Shown: positions 32,151 to 43,203 of the stretch, piece after piece | Position numbering within the stretch: position 1 is the stretch's first letter | Layout of the letters: each line of letters begins with the position of its first letter | Position numbers and translations under genes: made by a program | DNA from: Ligustrum vulgare | Taxonomy: Eukaryota > Streptophyta > Magnoliopsida > Lamiales > Oleaceae | Length of the DNA stretch: 64,000 nt | NCBI GenBank assembly: GCA_963555705.1 | Contig: OY743171.1 | Span: 23,802,852-23,866,851, forward strand | Reading direction: 5' to 3' | Notes under the pieces: generated by a model | The model's database searches: none | Seen by the model: the letters and a program-made list of their open reading frames with translations, nothing else | What the model was told of the DNA's origin: nothing

Positions 32151-34115
32151 TGTAACACCCTGAAAATGTCGTGCTTTAATTTTGAAAGTCGAAATATTTT
32201 CCTCCTACATTAAAATAGCCATTTTTTTAGTTAGTGGAGAAATTATAGGAAATAGGAGTGGAATTTACTTAAACCGTGATAGTAGGGATTAATTATGTAG
32301 TTTAATTTAGTAATGATTGAGGTTGGAACTCAATTAGATTAAATTTCATAGTTGAGGAGTAAGCTCGAAATTTAGAAATTCTTATAAATTACAATTTTGC
32401 CATTATTATGGACGTGACTTTGAGACCATTTTGTGAGACTTATAGTAATCTCTAACAAATGCATGTTACACCATCTTATAGTCAATGATGAGATCTAAGT
32501 ATTGATATAAAGTTTGATCATTTTTTAGGTTGGGAAGTGCTTCAAATATCGAGCTAAAGTTGCAGATGAGAGATGATTGGAATGTTGGGAATTCTGAAAA
32601 TTCTTCTAAGCATAGAATCCCAATCGAGCAGTCATTTTTAAATGAGTGTAACGAGTTATAGAGTTACTCATTTTCATTTCATATGTATGCTTACAAAGTT
32701 TGTAACATGAACTTTGCATTGGTATGCAGAACAACCCATCGGACTTCGTAAAAACCTTCAAATATTGATGTAAAATCGACTACTCGAAATATGAAATCTG
32801 CCCTATTGCATGACACTTGTCATACATGCATTTTAAAGGCTTAGGGATTGTTTAACCGATTTTTTAGGGTTAAATACTACTTTGATTTAATATTCATTCA
32901 ACTAATCGTTAAATTAATAAATAATGTGTTAAAATCCAAATAACTGGATTTTAAGCTTAAAAATCACCCAAACATGCCCTAACCTTTATGTTTCTTTATA
33001 TATATTGCACCCTTTCATCTCCTTCACCCCTACACCTCCCTCAAACACGAAATTAGGAGAAAAACGAAGGCTTTGAATCTGAAAATTCACTCTTTTGTTT
33101 GAGACCCATTACTTGGGGAAAATTATGGTTTGGAATAGTATTTTTGGAAAAATGTGTGGTTAAAAAATGTTTGAAAAATAAAAAATGGTAGACTTGACTA
33201 AAATAGATTGTTGAAATTAAGTGTTGAATAAATTTGATTTACAAAAAATGGGGCCCAAACAGGGGCGAAGTTCTTCTTCCCTTTCAACATTATGAAGATG
33301 AGAAAGATGAAATCTTGTTAAAAAAATTAGACTCCTTACTGTTAAATTCACAAAAACGCAAAAGAAAGAAAATGTTCAAATCTGGAATTTTAAAATCACT
33401 TTTCTGCTCAGATCGAAGGTTACCAGTGGCGTTAAAATTGTTGAAATGGGACTTGAATCTTAAGAAATTGAAGTTCCTGGTAACATTTGATGATTCTGAC
33501 TTTTGAGAATTTGGCAAGTTTTTGAACTTTTTTGATCAAATTCTTACTTAACATAAATTTTAATTCATAAATAGTAGTTTTTCCTTAATTTTGCCTGTTC
33601 TAGATCTAAAGGAAAGCTTCCTCTAAACTGTGAGTAAAGTAATAGTGTTTTTATGTGTTTTATTTGTTGTTTCAAAATGGTTAAGTGTTGTATTATACTG
33701 GAAATTTTAGTTCTTGTATGTTCGATAAAGGATTTGTAGATTTTACACTTGATTATGAGTTTTATCTTTGATTTGAAGTTTCAAGGTCGTCAAAATCGAA
33801 AATCTGTTGAAATTAAGGTTGCTATTTTTGTTCTATTAATTTCGGAATTTCAGTTTCTATGTTTAGTATATTTGCATATTAAAGTTAATTTAAAGTAATT
33901 ATGTTGGTTTGTGAAAGAATTTGAAATTTGGGAAATTAATTGGTATGTTTCATGATTTAACCATATTTATATAGTTACATATATATAAATTTAGATTTGA
34001 GGATGAATATTATTGAGTTAAGAATCTGAAAAATGTTGAAGTAATAAAAGAATAAATTTTAATAAGGTTTTGAAGTTAAATAATGTTGAATGGTACATCT
34101 AAAACTTGTTGTTAG
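32151..34115 (+). repeat. 3' LTR of element K, left part
   Basis: It starts TGTAACACCCTGAAAATG right after a FEDEI-like stretch and PPT. A TATA-like TTTATATATATTGC lies at about 32996. It is broken at 34116 by the copia element L, whose target duplication GTTAG is the last five bases here, and is thought to resume at 55370. Confidence 0.75.
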
Positions 34116-34620
34116 TGTAAGGTTTCGAGTCATACATGCACAGCGAAAATTAAAATACTCAAAACCATAAGCCCAGATCAGCCTTGCACGTAGATAGAAT
34201 CTGTGATAAAGATAATACCTATGATGTATATCGTGAATCTGAAATTTGAAATAGGAGATACAATTTTATCACCACCAGCTGTCCAATTGTCTAGCCTCTA
34301 ATAGAAATCCACACAGCGAGTTGAATTTGGAACTCCATCTATCTCCAACTATAGGAATGGATTTTGGAGAATATTGATTTCTCTGTTTGGAAGCAAAAGA
34401 AAAACCAGTGCTAGAATTCTAGTAAAAATGCGACTCTCTTATATTTCTTTACAATAGTGAACTTCTTATTATGTGTACCACAAAACCCTAACCTTATTCA
34501 CAGTAGGGTCATCAATGGGTCTAGATGATACTCAATTCTTGCCTTTTCTGTGTAACCCATTAAGTTCCATTCACGATGGCAAGCATTGTGTTATTATAAT
34601 TTCAATCTGATTGGAATAAG
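34116..34620 (-). repeat. 3' LTR of copia element L, degraded
   Basis: From TGTAAGGTTTCGAGTCATAC it parallels 54883-55364 base for base for about 410 bp (ATGCACAGCGAAAATTAAAA and CCAATTGTCTAGCCTCTAAT, for example). It then diverges after CATCAATGGGTCTAGATGA. The rest up to 34620 is not matched and may be decayed U3 or element 3' sequence. Confidence 0.7.
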
Positions 34621-35320
34621 TGTTGACCTATGGTTAACTTGACCTTATTGTTTTGATCATAACAAACAAGAATATATTATGTTGCTAACAAGTGTACTTC
34701 AAGTGTTTCATGTAATGATAAATATTCAAAGTATTCAATGTTCAAGTCGTCTCTCAAAAATATAAATCAAAACTATGTGATCAAGCACATGAGATGCAAA
34801 AAAAAAAAAAAGTTCAAGAAAGAATCGAAGATATTCAAAATCAAGATTCAAGTCGGAAAGCATAACATAAAGATCAAGAATTCAAACATACAAGATTAGA
34901 ATTCAAGTTCAAAGAGTTGATTTAACCTTCATAAAGGTATAACACTCTCAATATTTAACGATGAAATCCAACGATCTCAAAAATAATTTTTATGCACCAA
35001 GAAACTTACTTGAAAATTTGTCACTTGCATAAAATATTTTTATCTAAGTCAATATTGCTTTTCAAAGGTTATTTGATCTTAAATCATGATTATACAATGT
35101 TAAGCCATTTTGAAAAACAAATTAGAAACCTAAAAATCGTGCATTTTCACGTTTTTCAAAAGTTAATTTCCGGTCAACCAAAATTGGTAAACCGAAACTC
35201 CAACGGTTGAAATTTCATAACGGTTGCTTTTATAGTTCGGTCGGCCAAAACTCCAGAAATGATCAACTGAAAGTGCCTGAACTTCAATAACTTGATCTAT
35301 AAATATCGTGATCGCATTTG
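34621..35320 (+). repeat. SIRE/Maximus-like LTR N, U3 part
   Basis: It starts TGTTGACCTATGG then TTGATCATAACAAAC, the style of SIRE-type copia LTRs. It contains the typical GGTCAACC / CGAAACTCCAACGGTTGAAA / GGTCGGCC words and a TATA box (CTATAAATA, about 35297). Interrupted by retrocopy M; a near-duplication ATCGCATTTG (35311-35320) versus ATCTCATTTG (45040-45049) flanks the insertion. Confidence 0.55.
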
Positions 35321-36710
35321 GATCCAGCGTGAGAAATATCAGGGATATTGGCAGGCAGTTGTTTATAATAAGAAGCCGGTTTTTTGCAATTGTTGCAGAC
35401 AATTGGGTCACAATGTTGACAAATGTTTGATTGGTAGGACTACTGTTCTTACTTCTACTCCCCCTCCCCCTTGTTTTGCCCCTCTTCCGAAACCTACTCA
35501 TACGATGAAGGATAAGGGTAAGGGGATGTTGATTGATGATCAGCCCAGACAGTGGGTGGCCATACCTAGAGCATCCAGCAGCCAGCAGGGCCCCAGCTCT
35601 TCTAGTATCTCTATTCAGACTCTTGCTTCGACAGTTGTTCAGCTACTTCCTCCGGCAAGTTTTGCTTCGACAGTGGGTCAACCATTATAGCAGCAGCGAT
35701 CTTTCACCATGACACCACCTCTTGTGGCTATTTCAACTCTCAGTACTGTACCTACAGAGGTTATCCCTGAGATTCCTCTAGAGGCCACAACACAGCCTCC
35801 TTCAGTTATTAAGCCTACCACAGAGGCTTGCCCTTCATCTCCTCAGTTACCCACTCCTACTACTGAATACCAGAGGTTCAGACAGAGGCTACATAGATCA
35901 TTCCTACATCTATTGAGCATATTTCAGTGGCAATCCCTACCATAGCTGAGCTTCGTCCACAAGCTCCTACTGAGGTACCTCGCATCTCTCATACTCCTGC
36001 ACCTACTATAGAGGCACCACCCACAGCTACACACATTACCTCCCCACTATCATCAAAGACAGTACAGTCATCTCATGGGTCAACAGGGACAAGTCCACAG
36101 CTTCTTGCTCAGGGTCTACTCACAGAGTTAGGTTCAGAACACTCTAAGGCAAAGGAACTTTTGTTAGACCACTTCAACGCAAAACACCGCATGAAGATCA
36201 CATCCTCCTTGAGATTTTCCATTGAAAACCTGGTACTCAAGCTATTTGGAGAGCCCCCATCTGCCAAGCCCTATAGTACTCTGACTTCCACACCTTCATC
36301 CACTCCTGTTCCTACCCCGAGACAGGACAAGGTGAAGGCTAGGATCCAGGGTGACATTGATGGGATGGGTTTGGGAGATTACATGCAGAATACTAAGGCA
36401 AACTTACCATCAACTACCTCACCTTCATCTGGAGCACCTACACTACAAGTCCCCTCAGTCACTAGATCAGCCACATCACACATGGGCCATATCTTGAGAT
36501 CAGAGGCACCAGCATTCTGCCATATCCATGGTCCATGGGTGGGTGATCCTCTTGCCATCAGAGAGGTTCCACGTCCCAGACGTCATCCTTCACCAGGTAG
36601 TGACCCAGAGTACACAGAGGACTACACGGACTACTATGATCGAGATATGTTCCAAAGTAGGCGCATAACCAGATCTATGACACATAGGAGGGTCCATCCC
36701 CGGGAGTTCC
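35321..36710 (+). pseudogene. ORF1-only LINE-like retrocopy M
   Basis: The frame begins inside a plant LINE ORF1: WIQREKYQGYWQAVVYNKKP, then the zinc knuckle CNCCRQLGHNVDKC. Pro/Ser/Thr-rich sequence follows with one in-frame TAG (35688) and a frameshift at about 35900, then a 262-codon open frame to the H insertion. Removing H restores the stop two codons later (REF-P-stop). About 220 bp of 3' sequence and a poly(A) at 45026-45034 then end the copy. ORF1 proteins bind LINE RNA. No ORF2 (endonuclease/RT) follows, so this is not an ordinary 5'-truncated LINE but an ORF1-only derivative. Confidence 0.65.
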
Positions 36711-38314
36711 TGTAGCGACCAAGAATTTTTACGCGATTAATAATTATTTTAATAGAAAATCGTGTCGCTACTATTTCACCCATTTTTATTAAGTTAACGC
36801 CACGACGTATTCGTATAGCCAAGTCAAGAAATAATCGAAATCGTTCGATTTTAAATTAAATTCCGAATTTCTAAAAATATCTCCATTCTCTTGATTTAAA
36901 GTATATTAAGTCTAAGTACTTAATTCAATGTTATCCCAATATTTATTTGTACAAAAATTACTTTTATTATTTAAATTAAGAAAATATATGCAAGCATGAG
37001 AGGTTCCATTATATGTAATCATGAAGAGCATAATATTTGTATAAAAAATGGAAAAGTATATGAATGATTTATATACTCCATTATATATAATCATGAAGAG
37101 CATAATATTTGTATAAATATGGAAAAGTATATGAATGGTTGATAAGATTCCATTATATGTAATCATGAAGAGCATAATATTTGTATAAATATGGAAAAGT
37201 ATATGAATGGTTGATAAGACTCCATTATATGTAATCATGAAGAGCATAATATTTGTATAAATATGGAAAAGTATATGAATGGTGCTTTACTTTAAGAAAA
37301 GGATGTGTTAAAATTAATAGAATTGAATGATGATGTTTACATTATGCCAACTTTACACATCTATATAAATCCATCTCTTTTACACACAACTCTACACATA
37401 TACACTTATTTCCAATCTCTTGACAAAATCCACAAGTAAGAGAAATTCAAGGTGGTCAAGAAAGTTTTGGTCCATTTACTACTACACTTCATTTTAATCT
37501 TTTAAAAGGTAAGTATATCTTATGTTTTTATGAAAAGTAAGTATGTTTTTATGAAAGATAAATATACCTTATGTTTTTATGAAAAGTAAGTATGTTTTTA
37601 TGAAACGTAAATACACCTTATGTTTTTAAAAAAAAGTAAGTATGTTTTTATGAAAAGTAAGTATGTTTTTATGAAAGATAAATATACCTTATGTTTTTAT
37701 GGAAAGTAAGTATGTTTTTATGAAAGGTAAATACACCTTATGTTTTTTAAAAAAATAAGTATGTTTTTATGAAAAGTAAATATACCTTATGTTTTTACGA
37801 AAATGTTTGGATCATTGCTATGAAATCAATCTCACAAGATTGCTATAGGTCCCATATGATATGTTTATGATTATGCTAAGGGGACCGGAGTTTAGTAGCG
37901 CTACACATAAGAATTCTTGCCATATAAGTTCGGTAAAATTCTTGTGTCTCTCTATGTTTATGAGGATTTCGATCCTATCATATGTTATGATGAAAATGAT
38001 CCATATGCTTTCAAAAGAAAATTATGCTTGGTATACTTACTGGGATTTTATAAATCTCACTCCACGATATTTACCATTTTCAGATAATTGAAGGTTCGAG
38101 GCGGTCAACATGGAAGTGGCAAAAGTGATGAAGATTGATGAGATAATTATGTTGAACTTTATGTAAGAAAATTATATTCTATTTTTATTCACAAATAAAA
38201 TTATGGGATTCTAATTATTCTTTTGAATAATTTTACATTACTATTTAAGTCTCGATAATATGATATGAGTCACTTTTAGTGGCACTCGAATGGTCGAGAA
38301 TTCGGGTCGTCACA
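36711..38314 (+). repeat. 5' LTR of H
   Basis: 1604 bp, TGTAGCGACC to GGGTCGTCACA. It contains four copies of a roughly 65-75-bp unit (ATGTAATCATGAAGAGCAT) at about 37000-37285. A minisatellite built on AAGTATGTTTTTATGAAA covers 37505-37800. A TATA box is at 37362-37369. The 111-codon open frame on the minus strand here is a by-product of the first repeat. Confidence 0.92.
37362..37369 (+). promoter_or_regulatory. TATA box of H 5' LTR
   Basis: CTATATAAAT followed by a C/A-rich start region. It is identical in the 3' LTR at 43855-43862. It would drive the genomic transcript, antisense to the two genes inside. Confidence 0.55.
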
Positions 38315-38316
38315 GT

Positions 38317-38328
38317 TGGTATCAGAGC
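38317..38328 (+). other. Primer binding site of H
   Basis: TGGTATCAGAGC, two bases after the LTR end. Complementary to initiator Met tRNA. Confidence 0.92.
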
Positions 38329-39541
38329 AAATTTATACTTTTCTGTAGACTCCTTAAATCATTTCAAAATATTTCTACAAGAAATTGCAATTAATCTATT
38401 TTTAATTTCAGTTAAAGTAATTAATTTTCTTCATATTTTACATCTCTTGGAAAAAAAATGTTTATGCATGTACAGTAAAGCAGTAGGTTACTGTTCGGTG
38501 AACAGTAACCGGGACACTGTTCACATGAACAGTACTCGTGACGGTCACTATTCATCAAAAAAAAAATTTGTGTTCGGTGAACAGTGCGTTTACTATTCAT
38601 TTAAAAAAAAAATTAACTATTGATTTTGTCGTGATGGAGAAATATGAATGGATATACTTTTAAGTCTCTTATCACTTTAGACCTAACTTTATGTATTTGA
38701 AAAATTTTCTTAGTTGTCTAAATTATTATTTAAGTAAATCATTAGCAAATTGTTATTATGAATCAGATTTTGGTCTAATCATTTATGCAAATTTTATTTT
38801 GAATAACCAAATTATTTTATTTGGTATTATATTAAATTGGGCTCAATCATGTATGAAAATTTTAATTGGGCTAAGTAAATTACTACATGTATTGATAGTG
38901 TATCAATTGGGCCAAATCTCATGTAAAGATTCAAAAATGGTTAATGAATTTTTTCTAAGAAATAGACCATTATTTAATTATGAAAATTTTGACTCATCAA
39001 TCCGCTACGCCACCTTCCACGTTTTGACTCCTCGAACCAGGTATGTTATGTATAATAGCAATTACATGGCATTTATGATTATATTGAAGCATGTTAAGTA
39101 TGAAATATTCATATGTTATGAATCTTTATGTGTTACACATAATATACATGTCAAGTATGATATAAATTGATAGAAGACTCAATTTTTTTATTCTTTTCAA
39201 TGTAGAATCATGAGACAGAGAGGATATTTATATGAATTTTGGTGCATATTAAGCTTAGTAAGATTGACTCAATTAGAAATTAAGTTGGGTTGTAACTTTT
39301 GCCCAAAATATATGGAATAATATATTAAACAAACAAAATTGATAATGAATTCGTACAATAATTTATCCCTTTATCACTACCTTTGTGTAAAAACAAGGGA
39401 AAAACTGTGGATGGTTATTAGTACTTCCTCTTCAAGTTTCAATTTTCGGTTCAATAATTTATCCCTTTATCACTACCTTTGCTTAAAAGCAAGGAAAAAC
39501 TGTGGATGATTATTGGTACCACTCTTCAAGTTTCAATTCTG

Positions 39542-39577
<36 letters not shown>

Positions 39578-40500
39578 CAGAAAGAAAAGAAAGAAAGAGA
39601 ACGGGTGTTGAGCATAATGGGAATAATATGACTTAAGAATGATTTTCAAAATAATTGTTGTCCTCGAGTTTAGAAATGATAAACCTTAAATGGACTTTGC
39701 ATAATTGATTTTAGACATGGCATTAAGTATGAGAAGTCAACAGAAATGATTAGAAATATGTTCAGATTATCTATCATTTAGATTTAATGAGAAATAGCGA
39801 GCCAATTTTATGAAGTTTTATGAGATGTTAAGATTATAAGTGATATGATTTTAATGAGACTTTTATGAGAAGCATTATGAAGTTAGAGATTTAAAGATTT
39901 GGTTATTGGGAATTAAGTAATGGATATTATGTTGAGTAAGTGAATTATGCCTCTATATTGAAGAGAAATTTATTATGAACTTTGGCCTTGTGATTAAATT
40001 TTGGGAATATGATTTATGACTTATAAATATAAGTATGAGTAATCTTTTGAGCCAATTAAGGTATTGAAGGAAGTGATATTGTGATATTGACGACTATGAT
40101 TTGAAATTTATATGTTGAGGAATTATGAATTGATTTTCTGGAATATTTTTTTATGATATTGAAGTTTGATGAAATTGTGGTCAATTTTTAGATCGTTGTG
40201 ATCAAATGTGGAATTATTTATTATTGTGAGTTATGAAGTATGCTTACGGTTTGAATAAGTCCAAATTTCAAAGGAAACTCTGCTTAGAATTTTATCGTTT
40301 GGAATTAAGAGCATAGTATGGTATGCAATCACTAAGAGAATTGAGGTTAGACATGCAAATTCATTTACATCACAAACGAGATTTAGTAGATGATAACAGA
40401 GATATTTATTATTTTCTCGTAAGGAGAACACACAAGAGTCACATTGGAAAGAAATACATGAAACACGCAAAATCAAAAGAAAGCAACATGGGAAATTCCT
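38329..40500 (+). other. Non-coding left interior of H
   Basis: No gag is recognisable. At 38488-38610 there is a cluster of ACTGTTC/GAACAGT palindromes. At 39355-39541 an imperfect tandem duplication of about 95 bp occurs (TTTATCCCTTTATCACTACC twice), followed by an A-run of about 33 at 39542-39574. The 159-codon AT-rich open frame at 38691-39170 looks fortuitous. Several AAATTGGGC words suggest intergenic or repeat DNA. The origin is unknown, possibly captured host DNA. Confidence 0.5.
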
Positions 40501-40504
40501 CAAA

Positions 40505-40725
40505 TTGAGAGATGTGTTTCCGGAGTAGCCGTATCCTACCACCTCTGACCTTTTGAGGAAATAAAGAAACCTTCAAAGAGGTGTGTTTCGAGAGTAAGAA
40601 TACTCCGTAATCTACCACCTGGAACCTTTGAGGTACACACAAGATTTAAACATTAAGGAAAATCCTAGGAAATTAGAGGGGTGTCTCGAGAGTAAGAATA
40701 CTCCGTACTCTACCCCCACCTATTC
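40505..40725. repeat. Three degenerate direct repeats downstream of LOG gene
   Basis: A unit of about 50 bp with GTGT(T)TCGAGAGTAAGAATAC, TCCGTA-TCTACC and a CCTTTGAGG end occurs near 40507, 40580 and 40677. It lies in the presumed 3' UTR/terminator region of the LOG-like gene. Confidence 0.65.
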
Positions 40726-40731
40726 TAAGAT

Positions 40732-41385
40732 TCATAAAGTTAAGTTTACATTAACCGGACTCCATTTTCGCTTGATTCCCCTTCCTTGCGACCAATCTAT
40801 CTTAACCCCTGCTGGATCTTGTATTGAGATATATGACTGCAGCTTATCCAGTAGTTCATCAATAGTAGGAGCAGAAATAAGGAGCCTTCTGGAAAATGGA
40901 GAGATGAATCCCTGTTCCACAGCATAATCAAGAAAGGTTAACAAACCATCAAAGAAATTGTTAACATTCAGAAGCCCAATAGGCTTAGTATGGAGATCTA
41001 GTTGAGCCCACGAGGTAATGTTAAAGATTTCTTCTAAGGTACCAAAACCTCCGGGCAGGGCTATAAAGGCATCAGAACCATATAGCATACAAGTTATGCG
41101 TTCATGGATGGATAAGGTTTGAACTTCATGCCCTCGTGTTTTGCCTGCAACATCTACCAAAGGGACAGGTATGACACCGATTACTTTTGATTTCTCTGCA
41201 AGAGCAGATTGGGAAACACAACCCATTAGACCACTGCTACCACCCCCATACACAAGAGTGATACCTTTTTCCCCCAGTTTCTTTCCAAGATCTACGGCCG
41301 CTTCTAGATAACTGAAGCCTTTCCCCACTTTTGATCCACAAAATACACAAATAGTTTTGATCTGTCGAAGTTTTGGTGCTTCCAT
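40732..41385 (-). CDS. LOG-like: LOG-type cytokinin riboside 5'-monophosphate phosphoribohydrolase, carried in element H
   Basis: An intact 217-codon frame. The family releases active cytokinin base from cytokinin riboside monophosphate in the cytosol or nucleus. Key motifs are ICVFCGS (12-18), GGGSSGLMG (47-55), VIGVIP (68-73), IHER (93-96), DAFIALPGGFGTLEE (105-119) with the catalytic/nucleotide motif PGGxGTxxE, then TSWAQLDLHTKPIGLLN and GFISP. Length is normal for plant LOGs (about 210-230), and the sequence is closest in style to LOGL10-type members. It has no intron, although angiosperm LOG genes usually have several, which points to a cDNA origin. It lies antisense inside element H, 370 bp from the next gene in the same direction. 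No stop or frameshift is seen, so it may be functional. Confidence 0.93.
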   Translation of the reverse strand: MEAPKLRQIKTICVFCGSKVGKGFSYLEAAVDLGKKLGEKGITLVYGGGSSGLMGCVSQSALAEKSKVIGVIPVPLVDVAGKTRGHEVQTLSIHERITCMLYGSDAFIALPGGFGTLEEIFNITSWAQLDLHTKPIGLLNVNNFFDGLLTFLDYAVEQGFISPFSRRLLISAPTIDELLDKLQSYISIQDPAGVKIDWSQGRGIKRKWSPVNVNLTL

Positions 41386-41755
41386 CTTTGATAGTATAGA
41401 AGAGAAAACTTACGAAGAAGATGTGATTTTGGGATGCCTGAACTATGAAATATGTTTGGCTATTTAAAGCCGGAAAAACTTACTGTTTTTGATTGATTCT
41501 GAAAAAGTAAAGATTTACTTTTGACAAAATCGGCCAACTTTTGACTGTTTTACCAAAGATATCACCTTTCGGTGATTTATTTCCAGCTTTATCAAACCTC
41601 GAGAAAGGAAAATATATTTATTTCCAGCTTTATCAAAACTCGAGAAAGGAAAATATATTTTATTTCCAAAACGCGTGAAAGAAAACAGCAAAATATTTTA
41701 AATGTGTATCAAGAGATTTACCTTATATCATTGATGAACTGCCAGAAGCCTCATT
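41386..41755 (-). promoter_or_regulatory. Upstream region of the LOG-like gene
   Basis: Intergenic region between the two minus-strand genes. A TATA-like TTTAAATA lies at 41461-41468 on the minus strand, about 76 bp before the ATG, followed by a pyrimidine-rich leader. Farther up, a 41-bp unit (TTCCAGCTTTATCAAA) repeats at 41581 and 41622. It also serves as the 3' region of the upstream gene. Confidence 0.5.
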
Positions 41756-42322
41756 TTATAAAACAGACTGGCAAACATGATCTTTTGCTATTATATTTTG
41801 GAGACTATAACGATTTTTGTCCTCGTTAAACTGAGCGTATAAGGAGAGAAGTTCACGTTGCACATAACCACTTGGGTGCGTCTCAAGAGTCAGTCGAATA
41901 TCATCCAAAGACTCCTTACTCAGTCCACCCTTTATGAATTTGATTTTATCATCCCGATTAGTAGAAGAATATCCTACTGTTTTGCAACGAGTATCACAGT
42001 TCCAACGAGCACATTTGTAGCAACCATTCAGCCTTTTTGCTCTTCGTTTCTTTGCGAAGGTGCTTTTGCCTAAACCAGGCATGTGCTTTGGAAATGTCAT
42101 AGGTAATTCACCAGATAGTCGAACCTTTGCTTCGATCAACCAGCGAACATCTTCTGAAACACCATGAACCATCAGCAATCTCAATCTTTCGAGTCTTATT
42201 CGATAAATTTTCCTCAGATCATTCATTGGAAGACTGGAATAATACTTGCGAATGTTTGTAAGAATGATATCCATGTTTTTGATGGATCTAACCTCTTCCC
42301 AGCATGAACTATTTAAAAGCAT
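41756..42322 (-). CDS. Unknown protein with four-Cys cluster, carried in element H
   Basis: An intact 188-codon frame that I do not recognise. The N-terminal half is helical and basic (IRKYYSSLPMNDLRKIYRIR), followed by a basic patch KKRRAKR (91-97), a probable nuclear signal. Next comes CYKCARWNCDTRC (101-113), spacing C-x2-C-x4-C-x3-C, a likely zinc site. The C-terminus is GLSKESLDDIRLTLETHPSG then VQRELLSLY. A TATA-like TTTAAATA (42310-42317) overlaps the first codons, so the true start may be Met17 (42274), giving 172 residues. It shares strand with the LOG-like gene and ends 370 bp before it. The composition looks protein-like and undisturbed. Confidence 0.7.
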   Translation of the reverse strand: MLLNSSCWEEVRSIKNMDIILTNIRKYYSSLPMNDLRKIYRIRLERLRLLMVHGVSEDVRWLIEAKVRLSGELPMTFPKHMPGLGKSTFAKKRRAKRLNGCYKCARWNCDTRCKTVGYSSTNRDDKIKFIKGGLSKESLDDIRLTLETHPSGYVQRELLSLYAQFNEDKNRYSLQNIIAKDHVCQSVL

Positions 42323-42980
42323 TAAGGATCAGAGGGAATCCGCGTGATATTGATTCCAGCAAGAAAGCGCGGAATAGAATAATGGAAAAGAGGGAACAAG
42401 AGTTTTTGCGCCGTTTACTTTCTTGATAAAAGGAAGATTTGATGATGACGGGATTTGAGATATGGAATATTTTCTTGGATTTTGGGTACTGATATTTTGA
42501 TATAATAATCAAGGTATAGAAATAATACGGGGATACGTGAAAGTGAAATAAGGACTGTATTGAATCAGGATTAATAAGTTTGTGCAAGTGAAAGGAATAC
42601 CTTACGGGAAATGTTATGATATTTGAGTTAAGAATTTTAATTATTTGGGAGATATTTGTTTATTGAATTTTGCAGAAATTTTGGGTTACAAATATTGGAA
42701 AGATAAACTGATGATTATGTTGATATGTGAATAACATGTTTGGGTATATTACATAGAGAATATTCAGGTAATCGTTTTAATTATTTTGGGATATTTGGTG
42801 ATAAGAAGAAATGACAAATTATTATGGTATGATATGTTAGTAAAGATTTATTGAAATTTTAGAGATATTAATACGAATATTTGAGGTCACATGATACGAT
42901 GATAAATGACAAGTTACATGAATACTACAAGATATGATGAAATATCACATACAATTGGGAATTTTCATTTTGATTCAGAA
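42323..42980. other. Interior of H upstream of the unknown gene
   Basis: AT-rich, no coding recognised. It may include the upstream region of the unknown gene. The border between captured and element sequence is somewhere before 43000. Confidence 0.35.
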
Positions 42981-42989
42981 GAATTTATG

Positions 42990-43203
42990 AGTAGACATAT
43001 GTCTATTATTGATAGAAAAGTCCATGTCTTAAGAAAACAAATTGATGCATTTAGTCAAAGTCCAGTGGGTTAAATATGGTTGGGTTAAATATGGTAGCGA
43101 TGATGCTACATAAGAAGAAGAAGAGATTCTGATTAAGTGTTCAGAAATCATAAGATCAAGTAAGATTAATTTCGAGGACGAAATTATTTTAAGGGGGTAA
43201 GTT
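42990..43203 (+). pseudogene. Integrase tail remnant and PPT of H
   Basis: Reading with frameshifts gives IDRKVHVLRKQIDAF, then a VKVQWVKYG-like stretch, EEEEILIK and INFEDEI, the end of a Tekay/Del-type integrase (compare 2085-2322). It is followed by the PPT (TTTTAAGGGGGTAAGTT) directly before the 3' LTR. This is all that remains of pol and shows H came from a normal gypsy element by replacement of its interior. Confidence 0.75.

Noticed and set aside
33234..33517. Overlapping ORFs on both strands
   Set aside because: They lie within LTR K, show no motif and mirror each other.
36912..37247. 111-codon minus-strand ORF with repeated MLFMITYNG
   Set aside because: It is the reverse reading of the LTR minisatellite in H and recurs identically in the other LTR (43405-43740).
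38691..39170. 159-codon plus-strand ORF
   Set aside because: AT-rich, with no motif or domain order. Its Ile/Asn/Tyr/Leu bias is typical of random frames in such DNA, so it is kept only as non-coding interior of H.
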